Below, piece by piece: positions 24,163 through 31,270 of a stretch of DNA of 64,000 bases. The stretch covers positions 1 to 64,000 of the forward strand of contig JAILZT010000027.1 in NCBI GenBank assembly GCA_023512345.1, in the 5' to 3' direction. The first letter of the stretch is position 1; each line of letters begins with the position of its first letter. The stretch comes from Paenibacillus sp. (GTDB taxonomy: Bacteria > Bacillota > Bacilli > Paenibacillales > Paenibacillaceae). Below the pieces are notes generated by a model that worked only from the letters and a program-made list of their open reading frames with translations, did no database searches and had not been told where the DNA came from. The translations under genes and the position numbers were made by a program.

Positions 24163-24456
24163 TTATTCTACCGCTTCAAAGAATTCAAGCGGCTTACTGT
24201 CTGGGCTAAGTTTAACGATGGCTTTCTTCCACTCCGGAGTGTAACCGGAATATTTACCATAACGTTTCAATTTGCCAGGTACACGCATTGTGTTCACATT
24301 GGTAACTTTAACTTTAAAGATGGCCTCAACAGCTTTTTTGATTTCGGTCTTGTTAGCACGGATATCCACTTCAAAAGCGTATTTCATTTCGCTCATGTAT
24401 TCGGATGTGCGTTCCGTAATCACCGGACGTTTGATAATATCACGAGGATCTTTCAT
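24163..24456 (-). CDS. rplW: 50S ribosomal protein L23
   Basis: A 97-residue L23 with MKDPRDIIKRPVITERTSEY. It lies at the tunnel exit and docks trigger factor and SRP. Its start overlaps the rplD stop by one base. Confidence 0.97.
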   Translation of the reverse strand: MKDPRDIIKRPVITERTSEYMSEMKYAFEVDIRANKTEIKKAVEAIFKVKVTNVNTMRVPGKLKRYGKYSGYTPEWKKAIVKLSPDSKPLEFFEAVE

Positions 24457-25079
24457 TACGCGAACACCTCCTCTACCTTCAGAACTGCTTCCTTGGTGAT
24501 GATCAGTTTGTCGTACGTCAGTACGTCAAGAACATTAATGCCGTCAGCCGCTACGAATTTCACTCCAGGGATGTTACGAGCGGATAATGCTACGTTATCA
24601 TCATAACCAACAGCTACGATCAACGCTTTGCGATCCACTTTCAGGTTGTTCAAGATTGCCGCGAATTCTTTCGTCTTCGGAGCGTTCATTGTCAGGCTAT
24701 CCAATACAATGATCTCATTAGCAATAACTTTTGAGGACAATGCGGATTTGATGGCCAAACGACGAACTTTCTTAGGCAATTTCCAGGAATAGCTACGTGG
24801 TGTTGGTCCGAAGACAACGCCGCCGCCTTTCCATTGTGGTGAACGAATGGAGCCTTGACGAGCACGACCTGTACCTTTTTGTTTCCAAGGCTTACGTCCG
24901 CCGCCACGTACTTCAGAACGTCCTTTTACTTTGTGTGTACCACGACGAAGGGAAGCTCTTTGCATAAGTGCAGCTTCGTGCAAAACATGCACATTCGGTT
25001 CAATACCGAATACTGTATCACTTAATTCAACTTCTCCTACTTCGTTACCACTAGTATTAAACACTGTTACTTTTGGCAT
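24456..25079 (-). CDS. rplD: 50S ribosomal protein L4
   Basis: A 207-residue L4. The long basic loop RSEVRGGGRKPWKQKGTGRA and the block GGGVVFGPTPRSYSWKLPKK reach into the exit tunnel. Whether it also represses the S10 operon in this group is not shown by the sequence. Confidence 0.97.
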   Translation of the reverse strand: MPKVTVFNTSGNEVGEVELSDTVFGIEPNVHVLHEAALMQRASLRRGTHKVKGRSEVRGGGRKPWKQKGTGRARQGSIRSPQWKGGGVVFGPTPRSYSWKLPKKVRRLAIKSALSSKVIANEIIVLDSLTMNAPKTKEFAAILNNLKVDRKALIVAVGYDDNVALSARNIPGVKFVAADGINVLDVLTYDKLIITKEAVLKVEEVFA

Positions 25080-25101
25080 TTCATGTTCCTCCTTTCTTTG
25101 A

Positions 25102-25734
25102 CTATTTCTTAACGGTTTGTTTAACTTTCACGAAGCTGTTTTTAGGACCTGGGATAGCGCCTTTAACCAGCAATACATTACGTTCTACATCAACCTTGAT
25201 GATTTCAAGCTTTTGAACCGTTACGGTGCTATGACCCATATGTCCTGGAAGGCGTTTGCCTTTAGGAACGCGGTTAGCTTGAATGGAACCCATGGAACCC
25301 GGTCTTCTGTGGTAACGCGATCCGTGTGCCATTGGTCCGCGGCTTTGTCCCCAACGTTTGATAACGCCTTGGAAACCTTTACCTTTAGATGTACCAGTTA
25401 CGTCAACAAATTCGCCCTCAGTGAAGACATCAGCCTTCAGCACTTGTCCAACCTCGAATGACGCGAGGTCAATACCGCGAATTTCGCGAACGTAGCGCTT
25501 AGGTGTTGCATTTGCCTTTTTGGCGTGACCTTGTTCAGGCTTGTTAGAGCGACTTTCTTTTTTATCAGAAAAGCCCATTTGCACTGCTTCATATCCGTCG
25601 ATATTCAGGTCTTTCTTTTGCAGAATGACACAAGGGCCAGCTTCGATAACAGAAACCGCGATTACGTTACCTTCTGGAGTAAAGACTTGAGTCATTCCGA
25701 GTTTTTTTCCTAAGATACCTTTCAATGTTGACAC
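25102..25734 (-). CDS. rplC: 50S ribosomal protein L3
   Basis: A 210-residue L3 with MSTLKGILGKKLGMTQVF and the conserved GPMAHGSRYHRRPGSMGS loop near the peptidyl-transferase centre. Confidence 0.97.
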   Translation of the reverse strand: MSTLKGILGKKLGMTQVFTPEGNVIAVSVIEAGPCVILQKKDLNIDGYEAVQMGFSDKKESRSNKPEQGHAKKANATPKRYVREIRGIDLASFEVGQVLKADVFTEGEFVDVTGTSKGKGFQGVIKRWGQSRGPMAHGSRYHRRPGSMGSIQANRVPKGKRLPGHMGHSTVTVQKLEIIKVDVERNVLLVKGAIPGPKNSFVKVKQTVKK

Positions 25735-25767
25735 CTCTTTTCTTTTCCTAGTTCTTTAATAGAAGAA

Positions 25768-26076
25768 TTACAATTTGATTTCGATATCTACACCGGACGG
25801 TAGATCCAAGCGCATCAAGGCATCCACAGTTTGTGGTGTTGGATTCACGATATCAATCAAACGTTTGTGAGTCCGTTGTTCAAACTGTTCACGGGAATCC
25901 TTGTACTTGTGTACCGCACGTAGAATAGTAATGATTTGTTTTTCAGTTGGCAGCGGGATCGGTCCAGATACACTAGCACCCGAACGTTTTGCTGTTTCAA
26001 CGATCTTCTCTGCGGATTGATCAAGAATTCTGTGGTCGTATGCTTTCAAGCGAATACGAATTTTTTGCTTTGCCAT
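25768..26076 (-). CDS. rpsJ: 30S ribosomal protein S10
   Basis: A 102-residue S10 (MAKQKIRIRLKAYDHRILDQ ...), also the NusE subunit in antitermination complexes. The start at 26076 has AAGGAGG 8 bases upstream. The same frame stays open upstream for 37 further codons through the leader, but without a ribosome binding site or conservation. First gene of the S10 operon, behind a strong promoter and a leader of about 135 bases. Confidence 0.97.
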   Translation of the reverse strand: MAKQKIRIRLKAYDHRILDQSAEKIVETAKRSGASVSGPIPLPTEKQIITILRAVHKYKDSREQFEQRTHKRLIDIVNPTPQTVDALMRLDLPSGVDIEIKL

Positions 26077-26213
26077 TTTAGTCCCTCCTTCTATCGCCCA
26101 ATTTATTATCGGACATACTCCGCGAAAATTTTCTAACATCGACCTCATGGCAAAGGGGCCGGGTGTGTCAGTAACCTCTCGCATCATCGCAACGTCTCAG
26201 AACAACATTTATT

Positions 26214-26242
26214 ATTATATATAATATTAGGCACTATTGCAA
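26214..26242 (-). promoter_or_regulatory. Sigma-A promoter of the S10-spc-alpha cluster
   Basis: TTGCAA (26237-26242), a 17-base spacer and a perfect TATAAT (26214-26219) on the minus strand, 137 bases ahead of rpsJ. The accessory island lies immediately upstream, so this promoter makes the ribosomal cluster independent of tuf transcription. Confidence 0.8.
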
Positions 26243-26251
26243 GAGCAAATT

Positions 26252-26286
26252 AAAAGAACGCATGATTTTTTTCATACGTTCTTTTT
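26252..26286. terminator. Terminator between the hemAT-like gene and the S10 promoter
   Basis: AAAAGAACGCATGA (from 26252) pairs with TCATACGTTCTTTT (to about 26285) with one mismatch. Runs of T and A on either side make it work in either direction. It ends the globin-sensor gene on the minus strand. Confidence 0.8.
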
Positions 26287-26302
26287 CAGTACAAATATTG
26301 AT

Positions 26303-27655
26303 TCACAGACTGTCAGTGGCAGTCTTAAAATACTCAGCAGATGCCGCGGTTTGAGCGGTTGTTGAACCTATTCCTTCTATAGTATGGATCAGAAGTTTGA
26401 TCTCCTCTTCCACCGTGACGATCTCTTGCGTACTACTCTGCATAGAGTTCACAATATCCGAAAAGATACGGCTTGTTTCAATAGAATGAAGTTTCCCACT
26501 CTTAGTTAGCTCCTGCACGGTTCGAATCTCTTTTACAACTTGCTCAGACAGCTTTCCTGACTTATTCGTTAACTCACCTATTAGAACTACAGTACTTTTG
26601 GTTTCTTCCGCTAATCTACTAACCTCTTGAGCTACTATGCTAAAGCCTTTAACATGTTCTCCTGCCCTCGCAGCCTCTATAGTAGCATTGAGCGAAAGGA
26701 TTTTGGTTTGATTTGCAATATCTTGTACTGCACTCACTATTTTTTGGATTTGCTTAGATGATTTACTTAGTTCTTCTACAGAAAGCTCCATCTCATTTGT
26801 ACTCTCATAAATACGATTTATCTGCCCACTAAGATCACTGAGCTGCTCTCGTCCATCTATAGCCATCTCCTGTGACTCCAGAGCGGAAGCAGCTGTACGT
26901 TGGAATGATGTGTTCACTTCGTTGCTGCTAGCCACCAGCTGCTCAACAGAGGCATTAGTATCGATGCTAAGATCCACTAACTCTCCGCTGAACTCTGCGA
27001 TTTTTTGTTTTAGTTCATTCTTTACGATTTTGTATTGTTCTTCCTTCTCTCGTATATTTTCTTTCTCGTAGGCTTCTAAAACAAGCTGTTGCTCCAGATT
27101 AAGTAGCTTAGTTACCGTTTGGACCCCTTTGACTCGATCTAAATCATTATTTATCTCCTTGTAGATAACTTGAATGAAAACATTTTGCAAATTTTGAAAA
27201 GCAGATAAGTACCATTTAGGTTCGAGCCCTACTTTTTTATGAATGTTTGCTATAATCAGACGCTTTGCTATATATTTCCCATCTACATTACCATCAAAAA
27301 TTTCAATAATGTGATCTCTTAGCGTATTTTTCAGCCTATCTATACTACTGTGTTCAATGATGATCTGTTCTAGTTTTCCTACACCCAATACTGTGTTGTA
27401 AAACTGTTCAATGATATATTCTATGTTGCGCTCTACCGCAGGCTTCATGCCACGCAGCAGACTTAAGTCTTCCTCTGTAAGATCAATCATCTTCATTTGC
27501 TCATTGAGCTCTTCATGTCCCTCGAGAGAGTGGTAGGAAGTCGTAGCGGAATAGAGGCGAGAATTCGTATCTTTAATAAGAGCAGGGAGTGATTTCTCGT
27601 CATTTTTCTGTGGAACTAAAGAATGCATAAAACCAAATGGACATTTTCCCAACAT
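26303..27655 (-). CDS. HemAT-like globin-coupled methyl-accepting chemotaxis protein
   Basis: A soluble sensor of 450 residues with no membrane segment or HAMP domain. After a 55-residue N-terminal stretch comes a sensor globin (about 56-195) with the HemAT landmarks: B-helix Tyr in EQFYNTV (Y86), LxxT in RLKNTL (T111), and the proximal histidine H139 in ANIHKKVGLEPKWYL. The C-terminal half is an MCP signalling domain whose hairpin tip contains NATIEAARAGEHVKGFSIVA. HemAT proteins bind O2 on haem and drive aerotaxis through CheW/CheA. I chose the ATG at 27655 with AAAGAGAG 5 bases upstream; a GTG two codons earlier is too close to it. A candidate sigma-D promoter lies about 95 bases upstream. 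Confidence 0.9.
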   Translation of the reverse strand: MLGKCPFGFMHSLVPQKNDEKSLPALIKDTNSRLYSATTSYHSLEGHEELNEQMKMIDLTEEDLSLLRGMKPAVERNIEYIIEQFYNTVLGVGKLEQIIIEHSSIDRLKNTLRDHIIEIFDGNVDGKYIAKRLIIANIHKKVGLEPKWYLSAFQNLQNVFIQVIYKEINNDLDRVKGVQTVTKLLNLEQQLVLEAYEKENIREKEEQYKIVKNELKQKIAEFSGELVDLSIDTNASVEQLVASSNEVNTSFQRTAASALESQEMAIDGREQLSDLSGQINRIYESTNEMELSVEELSKSSKQIQKIVSAVQDIANQTKILSLNATIEAARAGEHVKGFSIVAQEVSRLAEETKSTVVLIGELTNKSGKLSEQVVKEIRTVQELTKSGKLHSIETSRIFSDIVNSMQSSTQEIVTVEEEIKLLIHTIEGIGSTTAQTAASAEYFKTATDSL

Positions 27656-27747
27656 TACCACTCTCTTTTCTTATGATGAATCACAATAATTCACAATGCA
27701 CGATGTCTAAACTTGTCGGATTATGGCGAATATTGCTCTATTTAATA

Positions 27748-27773
27748 TCATCGGCATCTTTAAATTCACTTAT
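27748..27773 (-). promoter_or_regulatory. Candidate sigma-D (motility) promoter of the hemAT-like gene
   Basis: On the minus strand GCCGATGA (27748-27755) resembles the sigma-D -10 GCCGATAT. ATAA or TAAG lies 14-15 bases upstream in place of TAAA. Bacillus subtilis hemAT belongs to the sigma-D regulon, so the context is right, but the match is incomplete. Confidence 0.35.
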
Positions 27774-27822
27774 TATATGTATTCTACAATTTTAAATAAA
27801 ATATATGATATTTATGCAAAAT

Positions 27823-27859
27823 AAAAACCGCTCCTCTCTGTTAAATGAGAAGAAACGGT
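27823..27859 (-). terminator. Terminator of the FNR-type regulator gene
   Basis: On the minus strand ACCG plus CTTCTC (27846-27859) pairs with GAGGAG plus CGGT (27827-27838), followed by TTTTTATTTT, just after the stop of the regulator gene. Confidence 0.8.
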
Positions 27860-27863
27860 CTAC

Positions 27864-28562
27864 TTATTCATGATTAATTCCAGCTAGAAGCTGCAAAGAT
27901 TTAATCTCAAGGATGTGGATAACTCTTTTGTTAACCGATATAATCTTAAGTTCCTCAAATTGATTGAGTTTACGACTGAGCGTTTCGGCGGTTGTTCCAA
28001 TCATTGCAGCAATCTCTTTTTTGGTAGCCGGAAAGTGCACATTACTGTTAAGACCTTTATCCTTTGAATAAAAATAGAGGAGTATCTTGGCCAATCGTTT
28101 ATCAACCTCAAGCATATGCAGGGCAGCGGCCCAATCCTCAGCATGATGCAGCTGTTCGCTCATAGATAATAGAAAGTTATACGCGAGCGTTGTGTTTTTT
28201 TCTAACAAAGGGATAAAATCTTTACGGTGCAAAAGACATACTGTACTTGGTTCGATAACCTCTGCATTCACATAGTTATTTTTATTCTGGAGTAACGCAA
28301 ACTGCCCAAAGTAATCGCCCGGGAACAGAAACCTCAATATATGCTCCTTCCCATCATTACTGCTTTGAGTAAGTTTTATCAGACCATCATTTAATACAAA
28401 TAGTGAGTCCGACCTCTCTCCTTCTCTAAATACAAATTGACCTTTTATATACGGCATTGATTCTACCAGATTTTCAATTTGATATATCTCTATATCGGAA
28501 AGACCCTTAAATACAGGCACACGACGTACACAGGATCCGGAAGCACAACTTGAACAGTTCAA
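27864..28562 (-). CDS. FNR-type Crp/Fnr regulator with N-terminal cysteine cluster
   Basis: A 232-residue Crp/Fnr protein with a cyclic-nucleotide-like beta-barrel (about 20-115), a dimer helix (125-150) and a winged helix-turn-helix (175-222). Cysteines at 3, 6 and 11 plus C109 in TVCLLHRKDF line up with the four [4Fe-4S] ligands of E. coli FNR (C20, C23, C29, C122). Bacillus Fnr keeps its cluster near the C-terminus instead. The recognition helix TAETLSRKL has E193, S196 and R197, the E-x-x-S-R pattern that reads TTGAT in E. coli FNR. It starts with TTG at 28562, with AAGGGG upstream. It is divergent from the V4R operon, and the gap carries two FNR/CRP-like dyads. Confidence 0.9.
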   Translation of the reverse strand: MNCSSCASGSCVRRVPVFKGLSDIEIYQIENLVESMPYIKGQFVFREGERSDSLFVLNDGLIKLTQSSNDGKEHILRFLFPGDYFGQFALLQNKNNYVNAEVIEPSTVCLLHRKDFIPLLEKNTTLAYNFLLSMSEQLHHAEDWAAALHMLEVDKRLAKILLYFYSKDKGLNSNVHFPATKKEIAAMIGTTAETLSRKLNQFEELKIISVNKRVIHILEIKSLQLLAGINHE

Positions 28563-28595
28563 CGCAGCATCCCCTTCTTTACTAGTACTGAAATA

Positions 28596-28639
28596 AACAT
28601 ATCAACGATTGCTCCCCATTCTTGTGATTACCCTCACAA
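28596..28639 (-). promoter_or_regulatory. Dyad TTGTGA-N6-TCACAA with class II promoter for the fnr-type gene
   Basis: A perfect dyad TTGTGA-ttaccc-TCACAA spans 28622-28639. It is the CRP-type site that Bacillus Fnr also uses. On the minus strand a -10-like TATGTT (28596-28601) begins 29.5 bases from the dyad centre, which is the spacing of an activator at -41.5. The predicted start is near 28589. No -35 hexamer is needed in such promoters and none is obvious. Confidence 0.6.
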
Positions 28640-28654
28640 ACTAATTAATAATAC

Positions 28655-28696
28655 TTGATCTATATCAAGGACTTATCCTCCCCTCTCTGTCACAAT
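28655..28696 (+). promoter_or_regulatory. FNR box TTGAT-N4-ATCAA with class II promoter for the V4R operon
   Basis: A perfect FNR dyad TTGAT-ctat-ATCAA spans 28655-28668. A -10-like CACAAT (28691-28696) begins 29.5 bases from the dyad centre, as in class II FNR promoters with the box at -41.5. The predicted start is near 28703, 31 bases before the V4R gene. The site matches the specificity predicted from the recognition helix of the adjacent regulator. Confidence 0.65.
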
Positions 28697-28733
28697 AACG
28701 GTATAGAAGAGATAGGAAGTGAGGGAGACTTAG

Positions 28734-29183
28734 ATGCTGTCGTATTCTTTTGATGATATGAAAAAGATTAATAGAAATATTCTAGGCGATACTGTTCCGC
28801 TAGAGTTATTCCGTACCATAAGATTAATTGGTATGAGTCAGGGATTGCCATTGGGGGGTAAGGGAACCACTGTAACGATTGGGCGAAAGATTGGTGCTAG
28901 CTTACCTGTAGATTCTATAGCTGAATTATTGCAACTCTTCGAGACCTTGAAAATTGGTATTCCACGTATCGTTTACCAAGATGAGCGAAGAATAAATATA
29001 GCTGTAGAGGATTGCTTTTGCAAAGGTCTTCCCTCTTCAGAAGATGAGAGCCTGATTTGTGATCTGGAAGGCGCAATACTGGAAGGTGCCCTCTGCAAGA
29101 TATTTAACAAAAAGGTTACTGTAAAAGAAATTAAGTGCAATGTAACCGGACATGAGCATTGTGAGTATGAAGTAAAGCTGTAG
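28734..29183 (+). CDS. V4R-domain protein (small-molecule-binding fold)
   Basis: A 149-residue stand-alone V4R (4-vinyl reductase) domain protein. The C-terminal half has the family hallmarks: LICDLEGAILEGALCKIFN, then VTVKEIKCNVTGHEHCEYEV with spaced cysteines. A CFC motif near residue 100 adds to the Cys content. V4R domains bind small hydrophobic ligands or metals in regulators such as XylR/DmpR and in BchJ, but the ligand here is unknown. GAGGGAG lies 6 bases before the ATG. It is the first gene of a three-gene operon behind a perfect FNR box, so anaerobic or NO-linked expression is inferred. Confidence 0.78.
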   Translation: MLSYSFDDMKKINRNILGDTVPLELFRTIRLIGMSQGLPLGGKGTTVTIGRKIGASLPVDSIAELLQLFETLKIGIPRIVYQDERRINIAVEDCFCKGLPSSEDESLICDLEGAILEGALCKIFNKKVTVKEIKCNVTGHEHCEYEVKL

Positions 29184-29211
29184 CCTTCAATATTAGGACA
29201 GGAGGAAAGTT

Positions 29212-29457
29212 ATGTTAGACGTACAATATAAGGGTAACGTGGCCATCATAGACTTGAGAGAAAGTATCTCCCGTGGCGAACACCCCAAGCAGGAGCTAGT
29301 TCAATTCGTTAGCGATGCCACAAAGGGAACTGTTATCGAAGTCCATTTACCTCATCGAGCGGAACCCCTTGTTGCAGTTCTCGAATCACTTGGTATTTCA
29401 TCAATAATTAATCAGCTTGAAGCAAATCATTTTCGTTTAATGTGTGTAAAGATGTAG
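29212..29457 (+). CDS. DUF2249/TusA-like small protein
   Basis: An 81-residue protein. LDVQYKGNVAIIDLRE at the start and the pattern IEVHLPHRAEPLVAVLESLG with the ending NHFRLMCVKM resemble the DUF2249 family, whose fold is related to TusA/SirA. The TusA active-site Cys-Pro is absent, so sulfur transfer is not supported. Family members often occur beside cupins and respiratory or NO-related genes; that link is general knowledge, not shown here. AGGAGG lies 7 bases before the ATG. It is the middle gene of the V4R-DUF2249-cupin operon. Confidence 0.65.
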   Translation: MLDVQYKGNVAIIDLRESISRGEHPKQELVQFVSDATKGTVIEVHLPHRAEPLVAVLESLGISSIINQLEANHFRLMCVKM

Positions 29458-29492
29458 TTATAAGTAACCCAAATTTGAGGAGGAATATTATT

Positions 29493-29834
29493 ATGGAAAA
29501 GAAACAATTAAATGAGGCTGTGCAATATCTAGAGGAACGTTTCACTAAGAAAGTGTTATTTCAAAAAGGAGAAAGTGTCGTCTTCGTCCTGAACTTCATG
29601 CCTGGACAAACACTGCCTACACATAAGCACCCTGGAACTGATGTATATATCTTGGGTCTCGAAGGGAGTGGAACCATGACTGTTGATGGTGAGGATACAC
29701 CCCTTGGACAAGGAGAGGTACTCCATATAGGTGGAGATGAAGCATTTGCCTACAAAAACAGCGGAGATACTCCAGCCAGCTTGCATGTGGTTCTATGTAA
29801 AGTTCCAAGCCCAATATACGCAGAAGAAATCTAG
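29493..29834 (+). CDS. Small cupin-domain protein
   Basis: A 113-residue single-domain cupin. Motif 1 appears as PTHKHPGTDVYILGLEGSG, giving two metal-binding histidines and a downstream acidic residue. Motif 2 is degenerate (GEVLHIGGDEAFAYKNSGD) and lacks the usual final histidine. The function could be metal-dependent catalysis or binding; the sequence does not decide. The start at 29493 has GAGGAGG 9 bases upstream; an upstream in-frame start has none. It ends the operon, followed by a terminator. Confidence 0.82.
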   Translation: MEKKQLNEAVQYLEERFTKKVLFQKGESVVFVLNFMPGQTLPTHKHPGTDVYILGLEGSGTMTVDGEDTPLGQGEVLHIGGDEAFAYKNSGDTPASLHVVLCKVPSPIYAEEI

Positions 29835-29846
29835 TCGATAATCTTT

Positions 29847-29886
29847 AAAACGTCTGAGCTGGTATGTTTCCAGTCTCAGGCGTTTT
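29847..29886 (+). terminator. Terminator of the V4R-DUF2249-cupin operon
   Basis: AAAACGTCTGAGCTGG (from 29847) pairs with CCAGTCTCAGGCGTTTT (to 29886), with two mismatches and a 7-base loop, 12 bases after the cupin stop. Confidence 0.88.
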
Positions 29887-29899
29887 GCTATATATAGAC

Positions 29900-29932
29900 A
29901 AAAAAAGAGGATCTTCGTGAGAAGACCCTCTT
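29900..29932 (-). terminator. Terminator of tuf
   Basis: On the minus strand GAGGGTCTTC pairs with GAAGATCCTC around TCAC, followed by seven T residues (29900-29906). It ends the str operon about 40 bases after the tuf stop. Confidence 0.9.
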
Positions 29933-29971
29933 CCTTAAGTATCAGATCTACCCATAAAGGATAGACTGAAA

Positions 29972-31162
29972 TTATTTTTGGATAGATGCTACAGAACCTG
30001 CTCCAACTGTACGTCCGCCTTCGCGAATGGAGAATTTAGTACCTTCTTCAATAGCGATTGGGGAGATCAAGGAAACAGTTACAGTGATGTTGTCACCAGG
30101 CATAACCATTTCAGTACCTTCTGGCAAGTTGATGATGCCAGTTACGTCAGTTGTACGGAAGTAGAACTGTGGACGGTAACCAGTAAAGAATGGTTTGTGA
30201 CGTCCGCCTTCTTCTTTAGTCAAAACGTAGATTTGAGCAGTGAACTCAGTGTGTGGCTTAACGGAGTTCGGCTTAGCCAATACTTGACCACGCTCGATCA
30301 TAGTACGGTCAACACCACGCAGCAATGCGCCGATGTTGTCGCCAGCTTGAGCGGAATCCAGCAATTTACGGAACATTTCTACGCCCGTAACTACGGATTT
30401 CTTAGTTTCTTCATGAATACCAACGATTTCGATTTCTTCTCCGACTTTTACTGTTCCGCGTTCTACGCGACCAGTTGCCACAGTACCGCGGCCAGTGATG
30501 GAGAATACATCCTCGACAGGCATCAAGAAAGGTTTGTCAGTTTGACGTTCTGGAAGCGGAATGTAAGTGTCAATCGTTTCAAACATTTCAACGATTTTCG
30601 CTGCATAGTCGCCTTCAGGGTTTTGAAGAGCTTCACGAGCAGATCCACGGATGATTGGAGTATCGTCACCTGGGAAATCATATTCGCTCAGCAAATCGCG
30701 TACTTCCATTTCAACCAATTCCAACAACTCTTCGTCCTCAACCATGTCGCATTTGTTCAAGAATACAACGATGTAAGGAACACCTACTTGGCGGGACAAC
30801 AGGATGTGTTCGCGAGTTTGCGGCATAGGGCCGTCAGCTGCGGATACAACCAGGATCGCTCCGTCCATTTGCGCTGCGCCGGTGATCATGTTTTTAACAT
30901 AGTCGGCGTGACCAGGGCAGTCTACGTGTGCGTAGTGACGGTTAGGAGTTTCATATTCAACGTGAGCTGTGGAGATAGTGATACCGCGCTCGCGCTCTTC
31001 AGGAGCTTTGTCGATTTGGTCGAATGCTACAGCAGCACCACCGTATTTTTTGGACAATACAGTTGTGATTGCAGCAGTCAGAGTCGTTTTACCATGGTCG
31101 ACGTGACCAATAGTACCGATGTTAACGTGCGGTTTGTTACGTTCAAACTTTGCCTTTGCCAT
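29972..31162 (-). CDS. tuf: Elongation factor Tu
   Basis: A 396-residue EF-Tu with the GTPase motifs GHVDHGKTTL, DCPGHADYVKNM and NKCDMV. Domains 2 and 3 follow, with FRKLLDSAQAGDN and a C-terminal REGGRTVGAGSV. It delivers aminoacyl-tRNA to the ribosome. GGAGGAACTG precedes the ATG. It is the last gene of rplGB-rpsL-rpsG-fusA-tuf, and the usual link to rpsJ is broken here by the sensory island. Confidence 0.98.
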   Translation of the reverse strand: MAKAKFERNKPHVNIGTIGHVDHGKTTLTAAITTVLSKKYGGAAVAFDQIDKAPEERERGITISTAHVEYETPNRHYAHVDCPGHADYVKNMITGAAQMDGAILVVSAADGPMPQTREHILLSRQVGVPYIVVFLNKCDMVEDEELLELVEMEVRDLLSEYDFPGDDTPIIRGSAREALQNPEGDYAAKIVEMFETIDTYIPLPERQTDKPFLMPVEDVFSITGRGTVATGRVERGTVKVGEEIEIVGIHEETKKSVVTGVEMFRKLLDSAQAGDNIGALLRGVDRTMIERGQVLAKPNSVKPHTEFTAQIYVLTKEEGGRHKPFFTGYRPQFYFRTTDVTGIINLPEGTEMVMPGDNITVTVSLISPIAIEEGTKFSIREGGRTVGAGSVASIQK

Positions 31163-31202
31163 TTGAACAGTTCCTCCTTAATGTGGGGTTCCTTATATTG
31201 GA

Positions 31203-31255
31203 GCCGTCCGTCGTATGCTTAATCTAGGGTGACTGAGTGGTTATACCCGGACGGC
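31203..31255 (-). repeat. 8-bp inverted repeat between fusA and tuf
   Basis: GCCGTCCG (31203-31210) and CGGACGGC (31248-31255) are perfect inverted copies bracketing a 37-base loop. There is no U-run, so it is not a classical terminator. It may be an mRNA structure or processing site between fusA and tuf. Confidence 0.6.
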
Positions 31256-31270
31256 AAATCAAAACAAATA

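Noticed and set aside
26077..26187. An in-frame 37-codon N-terminal extension of rpsJ through the leader
   Set aside because: No ribosome binding site ahead of its ATGs, S10 is normally about 102 residues, and a perfect AAGGAGG stands before the usual start.
27656..27700. TGTGA-like repeats upstream of the hemAT-like gene as an FNR site
   Set aside because: The two TGTGA strings are direct, not inverted, so they do not form an FNR/CRP dyad.
29978..31222. A 414-codon open frame on the plus strand opposite tuf
   Set aside because: It is a complete antisense shadow of tuf caused by biased codon use in a highly expressed gene; the translation is compositionally odd and has no ribosome binding site.
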